The position numbers were made by a program, and so were the translations under genes. Positions 55,143-63,659 of a stretch of 64,000 bases of DNA are shown one piece after another. This DNA comes from JAAURB01 sp049649525 (GTDB taxonomy: Bacteria; Cyanobacteriota; Cyanobacteriia; Cyanobacteriales; Microcoleaceae). The notes beneath the pieces are model-generated. The model did no database searches, was not told where the DNA came from, and worked only from the letters and a program-made list of their open reading frames with translations. The DNA lies in the NCBI GenBank assembly GCA_049649525.1, contig JBARZE010000038.1:124001-188000 (forward strand). Direction: 5' to 3'. How positions within the stretch are numbered: position 1 is the stretch's first letter; each line of letters starts with the position of its first letter.

Positions 55143-55158
55143 ATTTAAAATATTAAAC

Positions 55159-55264
55159 TCATGGGGAATTTTGTTCGACTTCTTCCACAGTTAAATTGAG
55201 TGCCGCAGCCACTTTTTCAATTGTTAATCCCATCGAGTATAGTCGAGAAATGCTTAGTTTAAAG
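55159..55264 (-). pseudogene. C-terminal remnant of an Rpn/transposase-like protein
   Basis: The minus frame ends SMGLTIEKVAAALNLTVEEV then EQNSP-stop. The G-L-(S/T)-x-E-x-(I/V)-A-x-x-L-x-L tail is typical of PD-(D/E)XK transposase-like (Rpn) proteins that are abundant in cyanobacteria. There is no catalytic domain upstream, so it is a fragment. Confidence 0.4.
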
Positions 55265-55563
55265 CGGGTTCAGTCCGTTCATTTCCTATTAATAACAAAT
55301 GTCATTAATTATCCTACCATCCTAAGCATGATTGCATTTGGTTTTGATAGCCGCTTGTTCCATAATCATAATTCTACACCCATTCGCTTTTTTTTGCAGG
55401 TTATCTCTATATTGCTCGCGATTATATCAAGAATTTTATCATATTTAGGCAGAAATAAATTATCAATCCAGATGCTCAATTATTGAAGTTTATAATATTA
55501 TCGATTAGCTCAATATTCACAATATAGCGCTACGCGCAGGCAAGTAGGCAATTGGCAATTTTT

Positions 55564-55587
55564 AGAGATATTATATATAACGTCTCT
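55564..55587. repeat. Dispersed palindrome, copy 2
   Basis: AGAGATATTATATATAACGTCTCT is an imperfect version of the palindrome at 31502-31525, again followed by act. Confidence 0.6.
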
Positions 55588-55801
55588 ACTGTAAAAGCGT
55601 TTGATAAATTAGAAATGTCCTAAATATAGAGCGTAGTGCTATAAAATATAAGCCCATATTAGAACAAACAGATTTAATAATTTAACATCACTATTTTTTT
55701 GATTTACTCAAACTATAATTCATTATTGTTTATAGTTTATATTAATAAAATGAATAATTATATATTCCCATTTTTGATAATAAAAAGCGTTAATTATAAC
55801 T

Positions 55802-57871
55802 CTAAACGACTGCAATAAAATCATCTACTGTAATTAAACTCGCATCTATACCCGAAAGAATCACTAAAATATTTTCACCTAACTCAATCGCAGTTCCTTC
55901 CGCTTGTTGAGTAATATTTAATGCCTCAAATGTTAACCCATTTTCCAATACCATTAAATCTTGTCCCGACTCAAAATCGGTAATTGTATCTGTCCCATTA
56001 TTACTCATTAGAATAAAGCGATCGCCACCTACACCGCCTGTGAGATTATCGTTACCTTGGTCGCCATACAGGGTATCATCACCCATTCCCCCATTCAAGC
56101 TATCATCCCCAACACCGCCATAAAGATCATCATCCCCCTGATCTCCCAGTAAAACATCTATTCCACCATGACCCAACAGAATATCATCCCCTTGACTGCC
56201 ATAAATCAGATCATTTCCAGTATTGCCATATAACGTATCATTACCTTGATAACCATAAATGCGATCATTATCCGGACTTCCCATCAAATCATCATTATTA
56301 TTACTGCCTTCGAGGTTTAAACCCGGTGTAATTAAATCTTGACTCTTTTGCCAAACCACCTGACCCACTTGCTGACCCAAAATTCGGCCATTAAGGTCGC
56401 CATCATCAAAATGAATCCCGCCGTAAATCCGTGAAATCCCCGCCTCGTCTGCTGCTTCGCTAAATGTATCCCATGCTAATATTGTGGTTTGTTGCGGCGT
56501 AGTACCCGGTTCAAATCGAGATTCACCCGTTGCAAAGGTGACATCCGCCCCAAATATATCACTTCCGGTAAATTGTCTGAGGATTTCTGCACCTGCGGCT
56601 GAAAATGCACTATGTCCGGAAGTATATTCCGCAAAAGGAGGAGAGGGATCGCTGCCGGGGGTTTGATAAGTGAGAAACTCTGTTGCTAAAATGGTTTGTG
56701 TTCCAACGCCGGGAACCCAAGCATCTATCGCATAACCGCCTAATTCTGGATTGAATTCTCCAATTAACCCTAATTCTCCTAATTCACGAATCAGTCGAAT
56801 TGGACGAGTATAATCATAAGCTGTTTTCGATTCCCAGGTGGCAATACTCGCGTCAAATACGGCATTTCCTAACGCAAAAAATTGTTGAGCGTCTTGGTCT
56901 AAACTATGATTATCTCTGGCAGAAACAAATTGTCCGAAAGTCATCCAAGTGCCGGGAGGGAAGGAAGTACCACCGCCATCTTCCCAAAATTCAGCAATTA
57001 ACTTTTGTTCATCGGTGAGATCTGCACTAGCAGTGACGACACGGTCTGCCTGGGCGATAAACTCTGGGTTAATCACGGTTCCCACTAAATCTGGGCTAAT
57101 CTCAACCACAGCGCCATTTTCGAGGGTTATTGTGCCTGCATCGAGGTTATATTCTGCTTCAACTAAGAGAAACGGTTCGGGGGGTTGAGGACGAAATTGA
57201 TCCCCCGAGTCCAGGGCAAAGGGAATGACATCACCCCAATGGGCGCTTAAGAAAGATTGGACTTGTTGAGTTTCTCCGGGGGCTGCATCAATGGGAACGT
57301 TTTCGGGTGTCCAACGTTCTAGATTAATGGGATCACCAACCGGATTAAATGGTTGATATCCGCTCATATCAGATATTGCTGTAGCGTCTGAGTTGGGATG
57401 ATGACCCAGTTTGTTTGATCCATCTTCGAGGCGAAATTCTAACAACGCTGCGGCTGTAATATTACCAATTCCGGCTGCTGTGGTGGTGTCGGTGGTGGTA
57501 TTATTGGGATCGTAACCCAACTCTGCCATCAACCGATCGAAAGTCTCAATTTGTTCTGGAAATAACTCAGACAACACTCGATAAGCTGAGAAACTCATCG
57601 CCTCCGTTTTGTTAGCGGTTGTATTTTCAGATAACGGCTGTTGTAAACTGTCTCCGAATTGTGTAAGGGTTGCGACTGGGTCATAAGAAGCCCAAGCATC
57701 AAACATGGCAGTATGAACCATAGCATAGGCACGAGAAGCGATTGTTGGCCCTGGGGAATCAATAATCACCGCTTGTTGAACCGCCTTGTCCCAAAGAACC
57801 GAAGGGGTAGGAGTTGGATGGTTAACTGTAACGAGTTGAGTTTTAGGATTTAGAGTCAGTTGTTGTTCCAT
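55802..57871 (-). CDS. Vanadium-dependent haloperoxidase with RTX C-terminal tail
   Basis: 689 aa. Residues about 20-500 are a PAP2-fold haloperoxidase: WDKAVQQAVIIDSPGPTIAS at the start, AYDYTRPIRLIRELGELGLI (Arg ligand region), PFAEYTSGHSAFSAAG (SGH motif) and RIYGGIHFDDGDLNGRILG (GGIHF with downstream Arg), the vanadate site. Residues about 510-625 hold RTX repeats (GNDTLYGNTGNDLIYGSQGD, GGMGDDTLYGDQGNDNLTGG) and a C-terminal secretion-like end. It would oxidise halide with H2O2 outside the cell after type I export. No signal peptide, consistent with that route. Confidence 0.9.
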   Translation of the reverse strand: MEQQLTLNPKTQLVTVNHPTPTPSVLWDKAVQQAVIIDSPGPTIASRAYAMVHTAMFDAWASYDPVATLTQFGDSLQQPLSENTTANKTEAMSFSAYRVLSELFPEQIETFDRLMAELGYDPNNTTTDTTTAAGIGNITAAALLEFRLEDGSNKLGHHPNSDATAISDMSGYQPFNPVGDPINLERWTPENVPIDAAPGETQQVQSFLSAHWGDVIPFALDSGDQFRPQPPEPFLLVEAEYNLDAGTITLENGAVVEISPDLVGTVINPEFIAQADRVVTASADLTDEQKLIAEFWEDGGGTSFPPGTWMTFGQFVSARDNHSLDQDAQQFFALGNAVFDASIATWESKTAYDYTRPIRLIRELGELGLIGEFNPELGGYAIDAWVPGVGTQTILATEFLTYQTPGSDPSPPFAEYTSGHSAFSAAGAEILRQFTGSDIFGADVTFATGESRFEPGTTPQQTTILAWDTFSEAADEAGISRIYGGIHFDDGDLNGRILGQQVGQVVWQKSQDLITPGLNLEGSNNNDDLMGSPDNDRIYGYQGNDTLYGNTGNDLIYGSQGDDILLGHGGIDVLLGDQGDDDLYGGVGDDSLNGGMGDDTLYGDQGNDNLTGGVGGDRFILMSNNGTDTITDFESGQDLMVLENGLTFEALNITQQAEGTAIELGENILVILSGIDASLITVDDFIAVV

Positions 57872-58386
57872 AATTTATCATCGTAAGAATGGATCGATAA
57901 ATGAGTCCTCGCGGACAGAATAAAGTAGAAAATATAATAGTTTTTGCTTAGCTTATTTTAGTACTTTGCAATTCTACATCAGTTCGATACTATTGCTAAA
58001 TTGAAGATATTTTTTAGGAGTAGACCAATCTTTTTCATTTTTTTACTAATAATTAAAACTTGATAAATTGCCTGAAAACGCTTAAATCATTAAGACTTTA
58101 TAGGTTTTAGCTAGATGAAAACAAAATAGTTGACTAAGATTGAAGCAATCATCTAAATAACATTATGACAATATTTAATAATTAACTCAGCTTTATATTT
58201 CTATCTCAACACAACCTATCTGTGAGTGTCACCCGTAAAATTACGGAGAAACACAACAAAATAATCACTAATATTATCATTTATTTAACAAATTTAGTGA
58301 TAAAGATAAAGCAATAATAGAATTTACAACTGGGTTTTTCAAGTATTGTTTGAGCAATTAAGAATAATACTTAAAACAGACTATAA
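57872..58386. other. Intergenic region upstream of the haloperoxidase
   Basis: About 515 bp, AT-rich, no gene seen. The haloperoxidase promoter should lie here on the minus strand. Confidence 0.45.
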
Positions 58387-59283
58387 TTAATCTGGGTCAA
58401 ACCAACTGGCTCGCCAAGCCGCCTCTGCTTCTAAGACTGCTTTTTCCCGTTGTTTTTTATGATAATCATGTTTAAGCTGACTGAGTTGACCGGAAAGATG
58501 ACGAATTTGATGTCGTTGTGCCATTGAAGCTGCATCAGCAAATTCAATTTCAGACAGTCGTAAATGAACGGTCATTAACCGAGTAATAGACGCGCTTTGT
58601 GGCTCATCAGCATCTTCGGTTTCAATCATAATATTCAACAAATTAGGCGGCCCTGCAACCGCTTCTGCTGAGGTATCGGCTTGAGAAGCCACCTCTAAAA
58701 TAGCTTCGGGTAATTTAGGAGCAAAAATATTATATTCTTGAATTAGAAAGTTAGTCTCTCTCGAGAGTTGGCTCAATTGACGGCTAATCGCAGATTCTAT
58801 CTGTTCTTGCCACTCTGCTAACTGTTCTGGGGGCGTTTGTGGATGATTCGGTTGTAACAATAGTTGCAGACGGTTTAAAATCTTAGACTGTTCAGCCTCT
58901 TCAGCTTGCTCAATTTCTCCTATAACTTGCTCTACTTCCTCAGTTTGAGACTCATCATCAGAGGTGAATTCAGGCAAGTCATCAGATTCAGGCAATGGCT
59001 GTTGTGAATTGACAAGCTGTAATAATTCTGTCTGAGCTTTGGTTGATAACTGTTGTAAATTCTGCTGAAAATTCTGCCGCTGCGAGAAAGATAACTGCAG
59101 AAATGATTCCGGGTAACCATGAGTACATAAGTGATAACAGGCGAGTATGAGCTGTTTATAAACGGCTTCACCTAAAGCTGTGAGATAGCTGTGATAGACT
59201 TTTTCAAACTCAGAGGCAAGTGTAGTGACAGCAGTTTCTAATGCTGCTAACTCTTGTTGTGTTTGCTGAATTGATCCTGCCAT
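58387..59283 (-). CDS. Conserved hypothetical protein, helical
   Basis: 298 aa, acidic (many Glu in the middle, EEVEQVIGEIEQAEEAEQ). Two helical blocks: QQTQQELAALETAVTTLASE with VYHSYLTALGEAVYKQLILA, and the C-terminal ITRLMTVHLRLSEIEFADAA with KREK-rich ending and AAWRASWFDPD. Coiled-coil tendency at the ends. I do not recognise a named family; the length and composition match proteins conserved across filamentous cyanobacteria. It is separated from tsf by a terminator, so it has its own promoter. Confidence 0.7.
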   Translation of the reverse strand: MAGSIQQTQQELAALETAVTTLASEFEKVYHSYLTALGEAVYKQLILACYHLCTHGYPESFLQLSFSQRQNFQQNLQQLSTKAQTELLQLVNSQQPLPESDDLPEFTSDDESQTEEVEQVIGEIEQAEEAEQSKILNRLQLLLQPNHPQTPPEQLAEWQEQIESAISRQLSQLSRETNFLIQEYNIFAPKLPEAILEVASQADTSAEAVAGPPNLLNIMIETEDADEPQSASITRLMTVHLRLSEIEFADAASMAQRHQIRHLSGQLSQLKHDYHKKQREKAVLEAEAAWRASWFDPD

Positions 59284-59313
59284 TTAATTCCTCAACAAAT
59301 GTGTCAAAATCAT

Positions 59314-59354
59314 AAAAAACCCCGAAAGAAGTGTTAAAAGACTTTCAATCGGGG
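59314..59354 (-). terminator. Rho-independent terminator of tsf
   Basis: On the minus strand, CCCCGA...TCGGGG closes a 6 bp stem with an A/U-rich 23 nt interior, followed by TTTTTT. It begins about 25 bp after the tsf stop. Confidence 0.75.
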
Positions 59355-59378
59355 CGCATATCATTATCTATACTCACC

Positions 59379-60041
59379 TTAAGCTTTACCACCTGTTTGA
59401 GCAGCCACTTCGTCTGCAAAATTAGTCTCTTCTTTCTCAATTCCTTCACCCAGAATAAATCGAGAAAAACGACGGACAACAATATTTTCTCCGATTTGAG
59501 CAATAGTTTGTTTTACTAACTCCTCAACGGAGATATTTTGATCCCGAATATAAGGTTGGTCTAGTAAAGAAAGCTCTTTGAGACGTTTGTCAATTCGTCC
59601 TTGAACAATTTTTTCTTTGATGTTATCTGGCTTATTGCCCAAATCATCCCGATTCATTTCAATCTCTTTTTCCTTTTGTACCATATCAGCCGGGATATCA
59701 TTGACGCTGACATATTCGACATTAGGACAAGCTGCAATTTGCATTGCGATATTACGGACTAAGGTTTGAAATTCTTCCCGACGGGCGACAAAGTCAGTTT
59801 CACAGTTGATTTCAACTAACACACCGACGCGGCCCCCAGTGTGAATATAGCTACCCACGAGTCCTTCTGCTGCAACCCGGCCTTCTTTTTTGCCTGCCGA
59901 AGTAATACCTTTTTGTCGCAACCACTCCACTGATTTTTCAAGATCACCGTCATTTTCTTTGAGGGCTTCTTTACACTTCATCATACCTGCGCCTGTTTGG
60001 TCACGCAGTTGTTTGACTAATTTTGCTGATATTTCGGCCAT
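59379..60041 (-). CDS. tsf: Elongation factor Ts
   Basis: 220 aa. ISAKLVKQLRDQTGAGMMKC and KEALKENDGDLEKSVEWLRQ, the signature VEINCETDFVAR, and QPYIRDQNISVEELVKQTIA are diagnostic. It is the nucleotide exchange factor of EF-Tu. Normally directly after rpsB; here they are 701 bp apart. Confidence 0.97.
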   Translation of the reverse strand: MAEISAKLVKQLRDQTGAGMMKCKEALKENDGDLEKSVEWLRQKGITSAGKKEGRVAAEGLVGSYIHTGGRVGVLVEINCETDFVARREEFQTLVRNIAMQIAACPNVEYVSVNDIPADMVQKEKEIEMNRDDLGNKPDNIKEKIVQGRIDKRLKELSLLDQPYIRDQNISVEELVKQTIAQIGENIVVRRFSRFILGEGIEKEETNFADEVAAQTGGKA

Positions 60042-60644
60042 GTTTTCTTCAAGTCCTTCTGTGAAACTTTATTAATTATTACAAGACATCCGTTAATGAA
60101 TACTAACAATTGACATCCTCTCAATGCCAACATTCTTTATGGCCTGGAATTCCCAAACATTACTATTTGGGTTTCTGCTTCTCAGCAACTGCCTCCACTC
60201 TCAGTTGAGTTTTATGGTCTTACGTTCGCAATAGCAGACTATCTCCGCAAGCCCTGCGGTTAAAGATATGTAGAAATCTCGCGCCAGGAGAAATCTTTAC
60301 ATGTTTTGTCGATTCAAGGGTTAAACTGCTCTTTGCCCTATCCTCTTTTCGCGATCTACCAATTTGCCTGCGCCGCCAGTGTCACTGGACTTCGCTCGTT
60401 AGGCTGTCTGAATCCATTTAATTTTATCACAGATCCTAACCGTGCTTTCCTCTCGGCTCCAACATATCTTATGGAGCGGGTCTCCCCCCACCGAAAGATC
60501 AGCTGGTCAATCTCAACAGACCACACAGAGAAGTAATCAGCAATGAGTGATGAGCAGTATGAGTAAAGATTTGTAGCAATCAAAGTCCTAATGGAGGACA
60601 AGTTTACCACAGGCAGGGCTATGTAAGATGCTACAGAGATTGAT

Positions 60645-60690
60645 ACTCTTTACTCTTTACTCTTTACTCTTTACTCTTTACTCTTTACTC
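60645..60690. repeat. Short tandemly repeated heptamer (ACTCTTT x6.5)
   Basis: Six exact copies of ACTCTTT plus ACTC run from 60645 to 60690, just downstream (minus strand) of rpsB. These heptamer arrays are characteristic of filamentous cyanobacteria and vary in copy number between strains. Confidence 0.9.
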
Positions 60691-60695
60691 AATTA

Positions 60696-60720
60696 CAGAC
60701 GTTACATGTAACATCTCTAC
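60696..60720. repeat. Dispersed palindrome, copy 3
   Basis: cAGACGTTACATGTAACatCTCTAC is a further copy of the palindrome at 31502-31525 with one changed arm base, adjoining the heptamer array. Confidence 0.6.
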
Positions 60721-60742
60721 TTACTTCTCATCATCAATCACT

Positions 60743-61627
60743 TCAACTTTCTCCTGTCTCTTCGGCTTGAGTGTCAACTTCTTCGGCTTGAGTGTCGGCT
60801 TCTTCGGCTTGAGTGTCAACTTCTTCGGCTTGAGTGTCGGCTTGGGCTTGTGGTTGTTGTTCTATCTCCTCTTCTTCGTATTCCTCGTAGTCCTCTTCTG
60901 CGCCTTCATAAGCTTCATAATCTACCATTGATTCGCCTTCAAGTTCACCGTGACGACCTTCATAAATCGCATCAGCCAGTTTACCCACAATCAGTTTAAT
61001 CGCACGAATCGCATCATCATTGGCCGGAATATGAATATCAGCTAAATCTGGATCACAGTTCGTATCAAGCAGAGCGATAATCGGCAGACCTAACTTACGG
61101 CATTCTGTGACTGCGTTATACTCTCGACGCTGGTCTACAATAATCACAGCATCGGGAATACGACGCATTAACTTAATCCCGCCGAGGTACTTTTGTAATT
61201 TACTTAATTCTCGACGAAGAACAGAAGCTTCTTTCTTCGGTAAATAATCTAACTGACCACTTTCTTCGCGGTATTCCAGTTCTTTTAGGCGCTCTACCCG
61301 AGTTTTAATCGTCGTCCAGTTGGTCAGCATTCCTCCCAACCACCGTTGGTTAACGAAATAAGCTCCTGCCCGCTGGGCTTCTTGGGCCACAATACCCGCT
61401 GCCTGACGCTTAGTCCCGACAAACAAAAACTTTTTACCTTGCTCTGATGAGGTTCTGATGTAGTCATAAGCCGATTCCATCAGTTGAGCGGTTTGCACCA
61501 GGTCAATAATATGAACCCCGTTACGCTCTGTAAAAATATACTGAGACATCCGAGGATTCCAGCGACGGGTCTGATGACCAAAGTGAACGCCGGACTCCAG
61601 CATTTCTTGCAGGCTAATAACTGCCAT
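60743..61627 (-). CDS. rpsB: 30S ribosomal protein S2 with repeat-expanded C terminus
   Basis: 294 aa. Core residues 1-225 are standard S2 (MLESGVHFGHQTRRWNPRM, VNQRWLGGMLTNWTTIKTRV, PDAVIIVDQRREYNAVTE, IALLDTNCDPDLADIHIPAN). Beyond this is an acidic tail with four heptad repeats, DTQAEEV/A, encoded by 21 bp repeats at about 60755-60850, ending TGES-stop. In the +1 frame the DNA after the repeats reads KVEVIDDEK-stop, which looks like an older tail. Part of the 30S body; the tail is likely unstructured. Confidence 0.95.
   Translation of the reverse strand: MAVISLQEMLESGVHFGHQTRRWNPRMSQYIFTERNGVHIIDLVQTAQLMESAYDYIRTSSEQGKKFLFVGTKRQAAGIVAQEAQRAGAYFVNQRWLGGMLTNWTTIKTRVERLKELEYREESGQLDYLPKKEASVLRRELSKLQKYLGGIKLMRRIPDAVIIVDQRREYNAVTECRKLGLPIIALLDTNCDPDLADIHIPANDDAIRAIKLIVGKLADAIYEGRHGELEGESMVDYEAYEGAEEDYEEYEEEEIEQQPQAQADTQAEEVDTQAEEADTQAEEVDTQAEETGES
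60755..60850 (-). repeat. 21 bp in-frame tandem repeats in rpsB
   Basis: cttcggcttgagtgtc begins at 60760, 60781, 60802 and 60823, period 21. Each unit encodes the seven residues DTQAEEV or DTQAEEA on the minus strand. Units differ by a couple of bases, so expansion was recent. Confidence 0.9.
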
Positions 61628-61787
61628 AATTTATTCTTCTCCTGTTTCGGGTTTATCCTCCATTCAGGCTTGTATCTCTGTGTGCGCTTGCGGTTGAGAC
61701 ACCCGAAATCCTGAATGTGTGAATTTTAGACAACCTTTTTATTATAGCAGAAGAAAGGGCAATTTTACCAATTCGATGAGGCTAATG

Positions 61788-62378
61788 CTAGTTTTTCACT
61801 TCAACCATCTCAATCACTTTGCCTTCAAAGTCTTTGACTAAAAAATTTAAGGGTTTTTCACTGCGGATTTTAAACTTAATCCCTCGTAATTGCACCCGCA
61901 TTAAAATTTGTTCTAGGCAGTCATGATCAAAACAAACATGACGGTGTCGATTTCTTGAACCGTAGCTGGCTCCACTGATAATATGCAATTGAGCATTCTT
62001 CATCAGTTGATACCATAATCCATCTGTACCTGCTGGATCTTGTGGGCCGGCAGTTGACAGACTGGTTGTAGACATATACAACGGATCGATCCCCGTCGCC
62101 CCTAGGGTCTGTTCGTAGTTGTAATAGTAATGCAACGGCACATCAGCCACAGGCAGATCGAGGACTCCTTCATAAAACTGTCTAGCACGACCCAAATCGC
62201 TCACCATGACGGTATAGACTTTCGGGGCGCTGGTGAGAAACATCCACATCGCACCGGCATAGGCAGCAAGAAGCATCACCATTATGCCTTGAGTCGAAAA
62301 CAAACTATCGAGGGCAGGTATAAATGCACTCAAGGGGAGTTGATACAGGGATATATCCAAACTGCTAATGGCGACCAT
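61788..62378 (-). CDS. Membrane-anchored VOC-fold (glyoxalase-like) protein
   Basis: 196 aa. A membrane helix at about residues 28-50 (MVMLLAAYAGAMWMFLTSA) is followed by the VOC fold: KVYTVMVSDLGRARQFYEGV, LDLPVADVPLHYYYNYE, HRHVCFDHDCLEQILMRVQL and FLVKDFEGKVIEMVEVKN, where His and Glu positions of the metal site are partly kept. The substrate is unknown. Starts about 30 bp from the divergent cyclotransferase frame, so the two share a promoter region. Confidence 0.75.
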   Translation of the reverse strand: MVAISSLDISLYQLPLSAFIPALDSLFSTQGIMVMLLAAYAGAMWMFLTSAPKVYTVMVSDLGRARQFYEGVLDLPVADVPLHYYYNYEQTLGATGIDPLYMSTTSLSTAGPQDPAGTDGLWYQLMKNAQLHIISGASYGSRNRHRHVCFDHDCLEQILMRVQLRGIKFKIRSEKPLNFLVKDFEGKVIEMVEVKN

Positions 62379-62475
62379 GAACTAAGCTTGAAGGTTAACA
62401 ACTGAAATGAACAGATTTTATCTTAATAACTTAATGTTAACAAAGATATATGCAATCGAGCTGCTGGTCATCAAG

Positions 62476-62880
62476 ATGAATCGAACTGAAGTTTTTGTTT
62501 ACGGAACCCTCAAGCCCGGAGAATATAACTATCAGCGCTATTGTCAACAATACGTTATTCAGACTCATTGCGCGATCGCTTACGGTCAATTATTCCAGTT
62601 GCCAATGGGCTATCCCGCGATGATAACGGGAGAAGGAGTGGTTCAGGGAGCGATCTTATCTTTTCCCAACCCTTCAATTTTACAAGCCCTCGATCGGCTC
62701 GAAGATTATCATCCCCAACGTCCCCCAGAACAAAATCAATATCAGCGCCAACAGATTCAAACCTATACTTTAGACCATCAACCCCTCAAGCAAGTTTGGG
62801 CTTATCTGATGACAATTCAATCTATTCAACAGTTTCAGGGGGCAACTTTGATCCCCAGTGGATGCTGGAGTCCGGTTTAA
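62476..62880 (+). CDS. Gamma-glutamylcyclotransferase-like (AIG2/GGCT) protein
   Basis: 134 aa from ATG 62476; the frame upstream to 62407 adds 23 residues unlike the family. VFVYGTLKPGEYNYQRYCQQ is the substrate-binding YGTLxxG loop, AIAYGQLFQLPMGYPAM follows, and LEDYHPQRPPEQNQYQR includes the family's Glu (in RLEDY), the expected catalytic acid. It likely releases 5-oxoproline from gamma-glutamyl amines, or a related reaction. Confidence 0.85.
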   Translation: MNRTEVFVYGTLKPGEYNYQRYCQQYVIQTHCAIAYGQLFQLPMGYPAMITGEGVVQGAILSFPNPSILQALDRLEDYHPQRPPEQNQYQRQQIQTYTLDHQPLKQVWAYLMTIQSIQQFQGATLIPSGCWSPV

Positions 62881-63016
62881 GCGAGTAGGAGGAAAACTAT
62901 CGATCAGTTTGAACAATTTTTCTCTTATTTGTCTTGCCTCCTAAAACAGTAGCATTCCCCTACATCGATTTGAGGTTTCATATAAAAAAAATCCGTTTTG
63001 AGCAAGTCAGGCAAAA

Positions 63017-63619
63017 TTAGTAATATTGACAATTCTCCTCGAACCCCAATAACAAATATAATGCACGTCGAACATAGTCTGACCAAGATTCATGAGTAGG
63101 CGGAAAAATAAGGGCGTAGAGCATCATTCCACTTATAGAATCAAATACTAATTCAGGATCTAGCTCAGCCTGAATTTCATGTCTCATCTTGGCTCTTTCG
63201 ATAACAATTTTAAAGGCTTCTCGTCGCGGTTGTAGATATTTTGTCCAATAAATTTGAGCCAACTGAGGATGACGAGTAGCACTACTAATAATCATCGCTA
63301 CAGTTTGTCTTCCTAAAGGATTTAGAGTAATCAATGCAGCATTTTCAATAAGCTCATTAAGATCATTACAAAAATTACCTGTGTCAGGAATTACTACATC
63401 TTGTCTAATACTTTCAATTGCATCAGCTACCAATTCTTCTTTACTTTTGTAGCGTCGATAAATAGTGGTTTTGCCTACTCCGGCACGGGTCGAAATTGCC
63501 TCAATACTCATAGACTCAAATCCCACTTCCCCTAGTAATTCTAGAGTAGCCTTTAAGATGGCTTGATGAGATTGATCACTACGAGGTCTTCCTGGTGTTT
63601 TTTTACTTGTTTTACTCAT
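63017..63619 (-). CDS. TetR/AcrR family transcriptional regulator
   Basis: 200 aa. KTPGRPRSDQSHQAILKATL begins the HTH domain, ISTRAGVGKTTIYRRYKSKE is the recognition helix region, and the C-terminal part resembles TetR_C of the AcrR-like group (MIISSATRHPQLAQIYWTKY). Divergent from the Coq4-like gene, with a palindrome between the two starts. Confidence 0.92.
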   Translation of the reverse strand: MSKTSKKTPGRPRSDQSHQAILKATLELLGEVGFESMSIEAISTRAGVGKTTIYRRYKSKEELVADAIESIRQDVVIPDTGNFCNDLNELIENAALITLNPLGRQTVAMIISSATRHPQLAQIYWTKYLQPRREAFKIVIERAKMRHEIQAELDPELVFDSISGMMLYALIFPPTHESWSDYVRRALYLLLGFEENCQYY

Positions 63620-63633
63620 ATCTGTTACTATAA

Positions 63634-63652
63634 ATACGAAACAGTATCGTAT
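63634..63652. promoter_or_regulatory. Probable TetR operator palindrome
   Basis: ATACG (63634-63638) and CGTAT (63648-63652) are inverse copies with a 9 bp interior (aaacagtat), 15 bp before the TetR start. Placement between divergent starts suggests control of both genes by the regulator. Confidence 0.55.
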
Positions 63653-63659
63653 CGAATTA

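Larger units (their letters stand above)
55143..55801. other. Intergenic region with gene remnant and repeat
   Basis: About 660 bp. Close to moeA lies a short minus-strand reading-frame remnant (55159-55264); the rest is AT-rich with a tagcgctacgcg dispersed motif (about 55524) and a copy of the dispersed palindrome (55564-55587). Confidence 0.5.
60042..60742. other. Unusually long rpsB-tsf spacer
   Basis: 701 bp where most cyanobacteria have about 100. The minus strand reads a short frame ending GFRQPNERSPVTLAAQAN that is not recognised, and further on ctgagaagcagaaaccc, a hairpin-rich stretch and gaggatgtcaatt, which resemble right ends of IS200/IS605-like elements. So part of it is probably a decayed mobile element, oriented on the minus strand. 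It also holds a heptamer repeat (60645-60690) and a dispersed palindrome. Confidence 0.4.

Noticed and set aside
55196..55486. 96-codon plus-strand frame after moeA
   Set aside because: Antisense to a recognisable gene remnant and without a protein-like pattern.
60356..60610. 84-codon minus-strand frame in the rpsB-tsf spacer
   Set aside because: No family recognised and surroundings look like element debris; described as part of the spacer rather than a gene.
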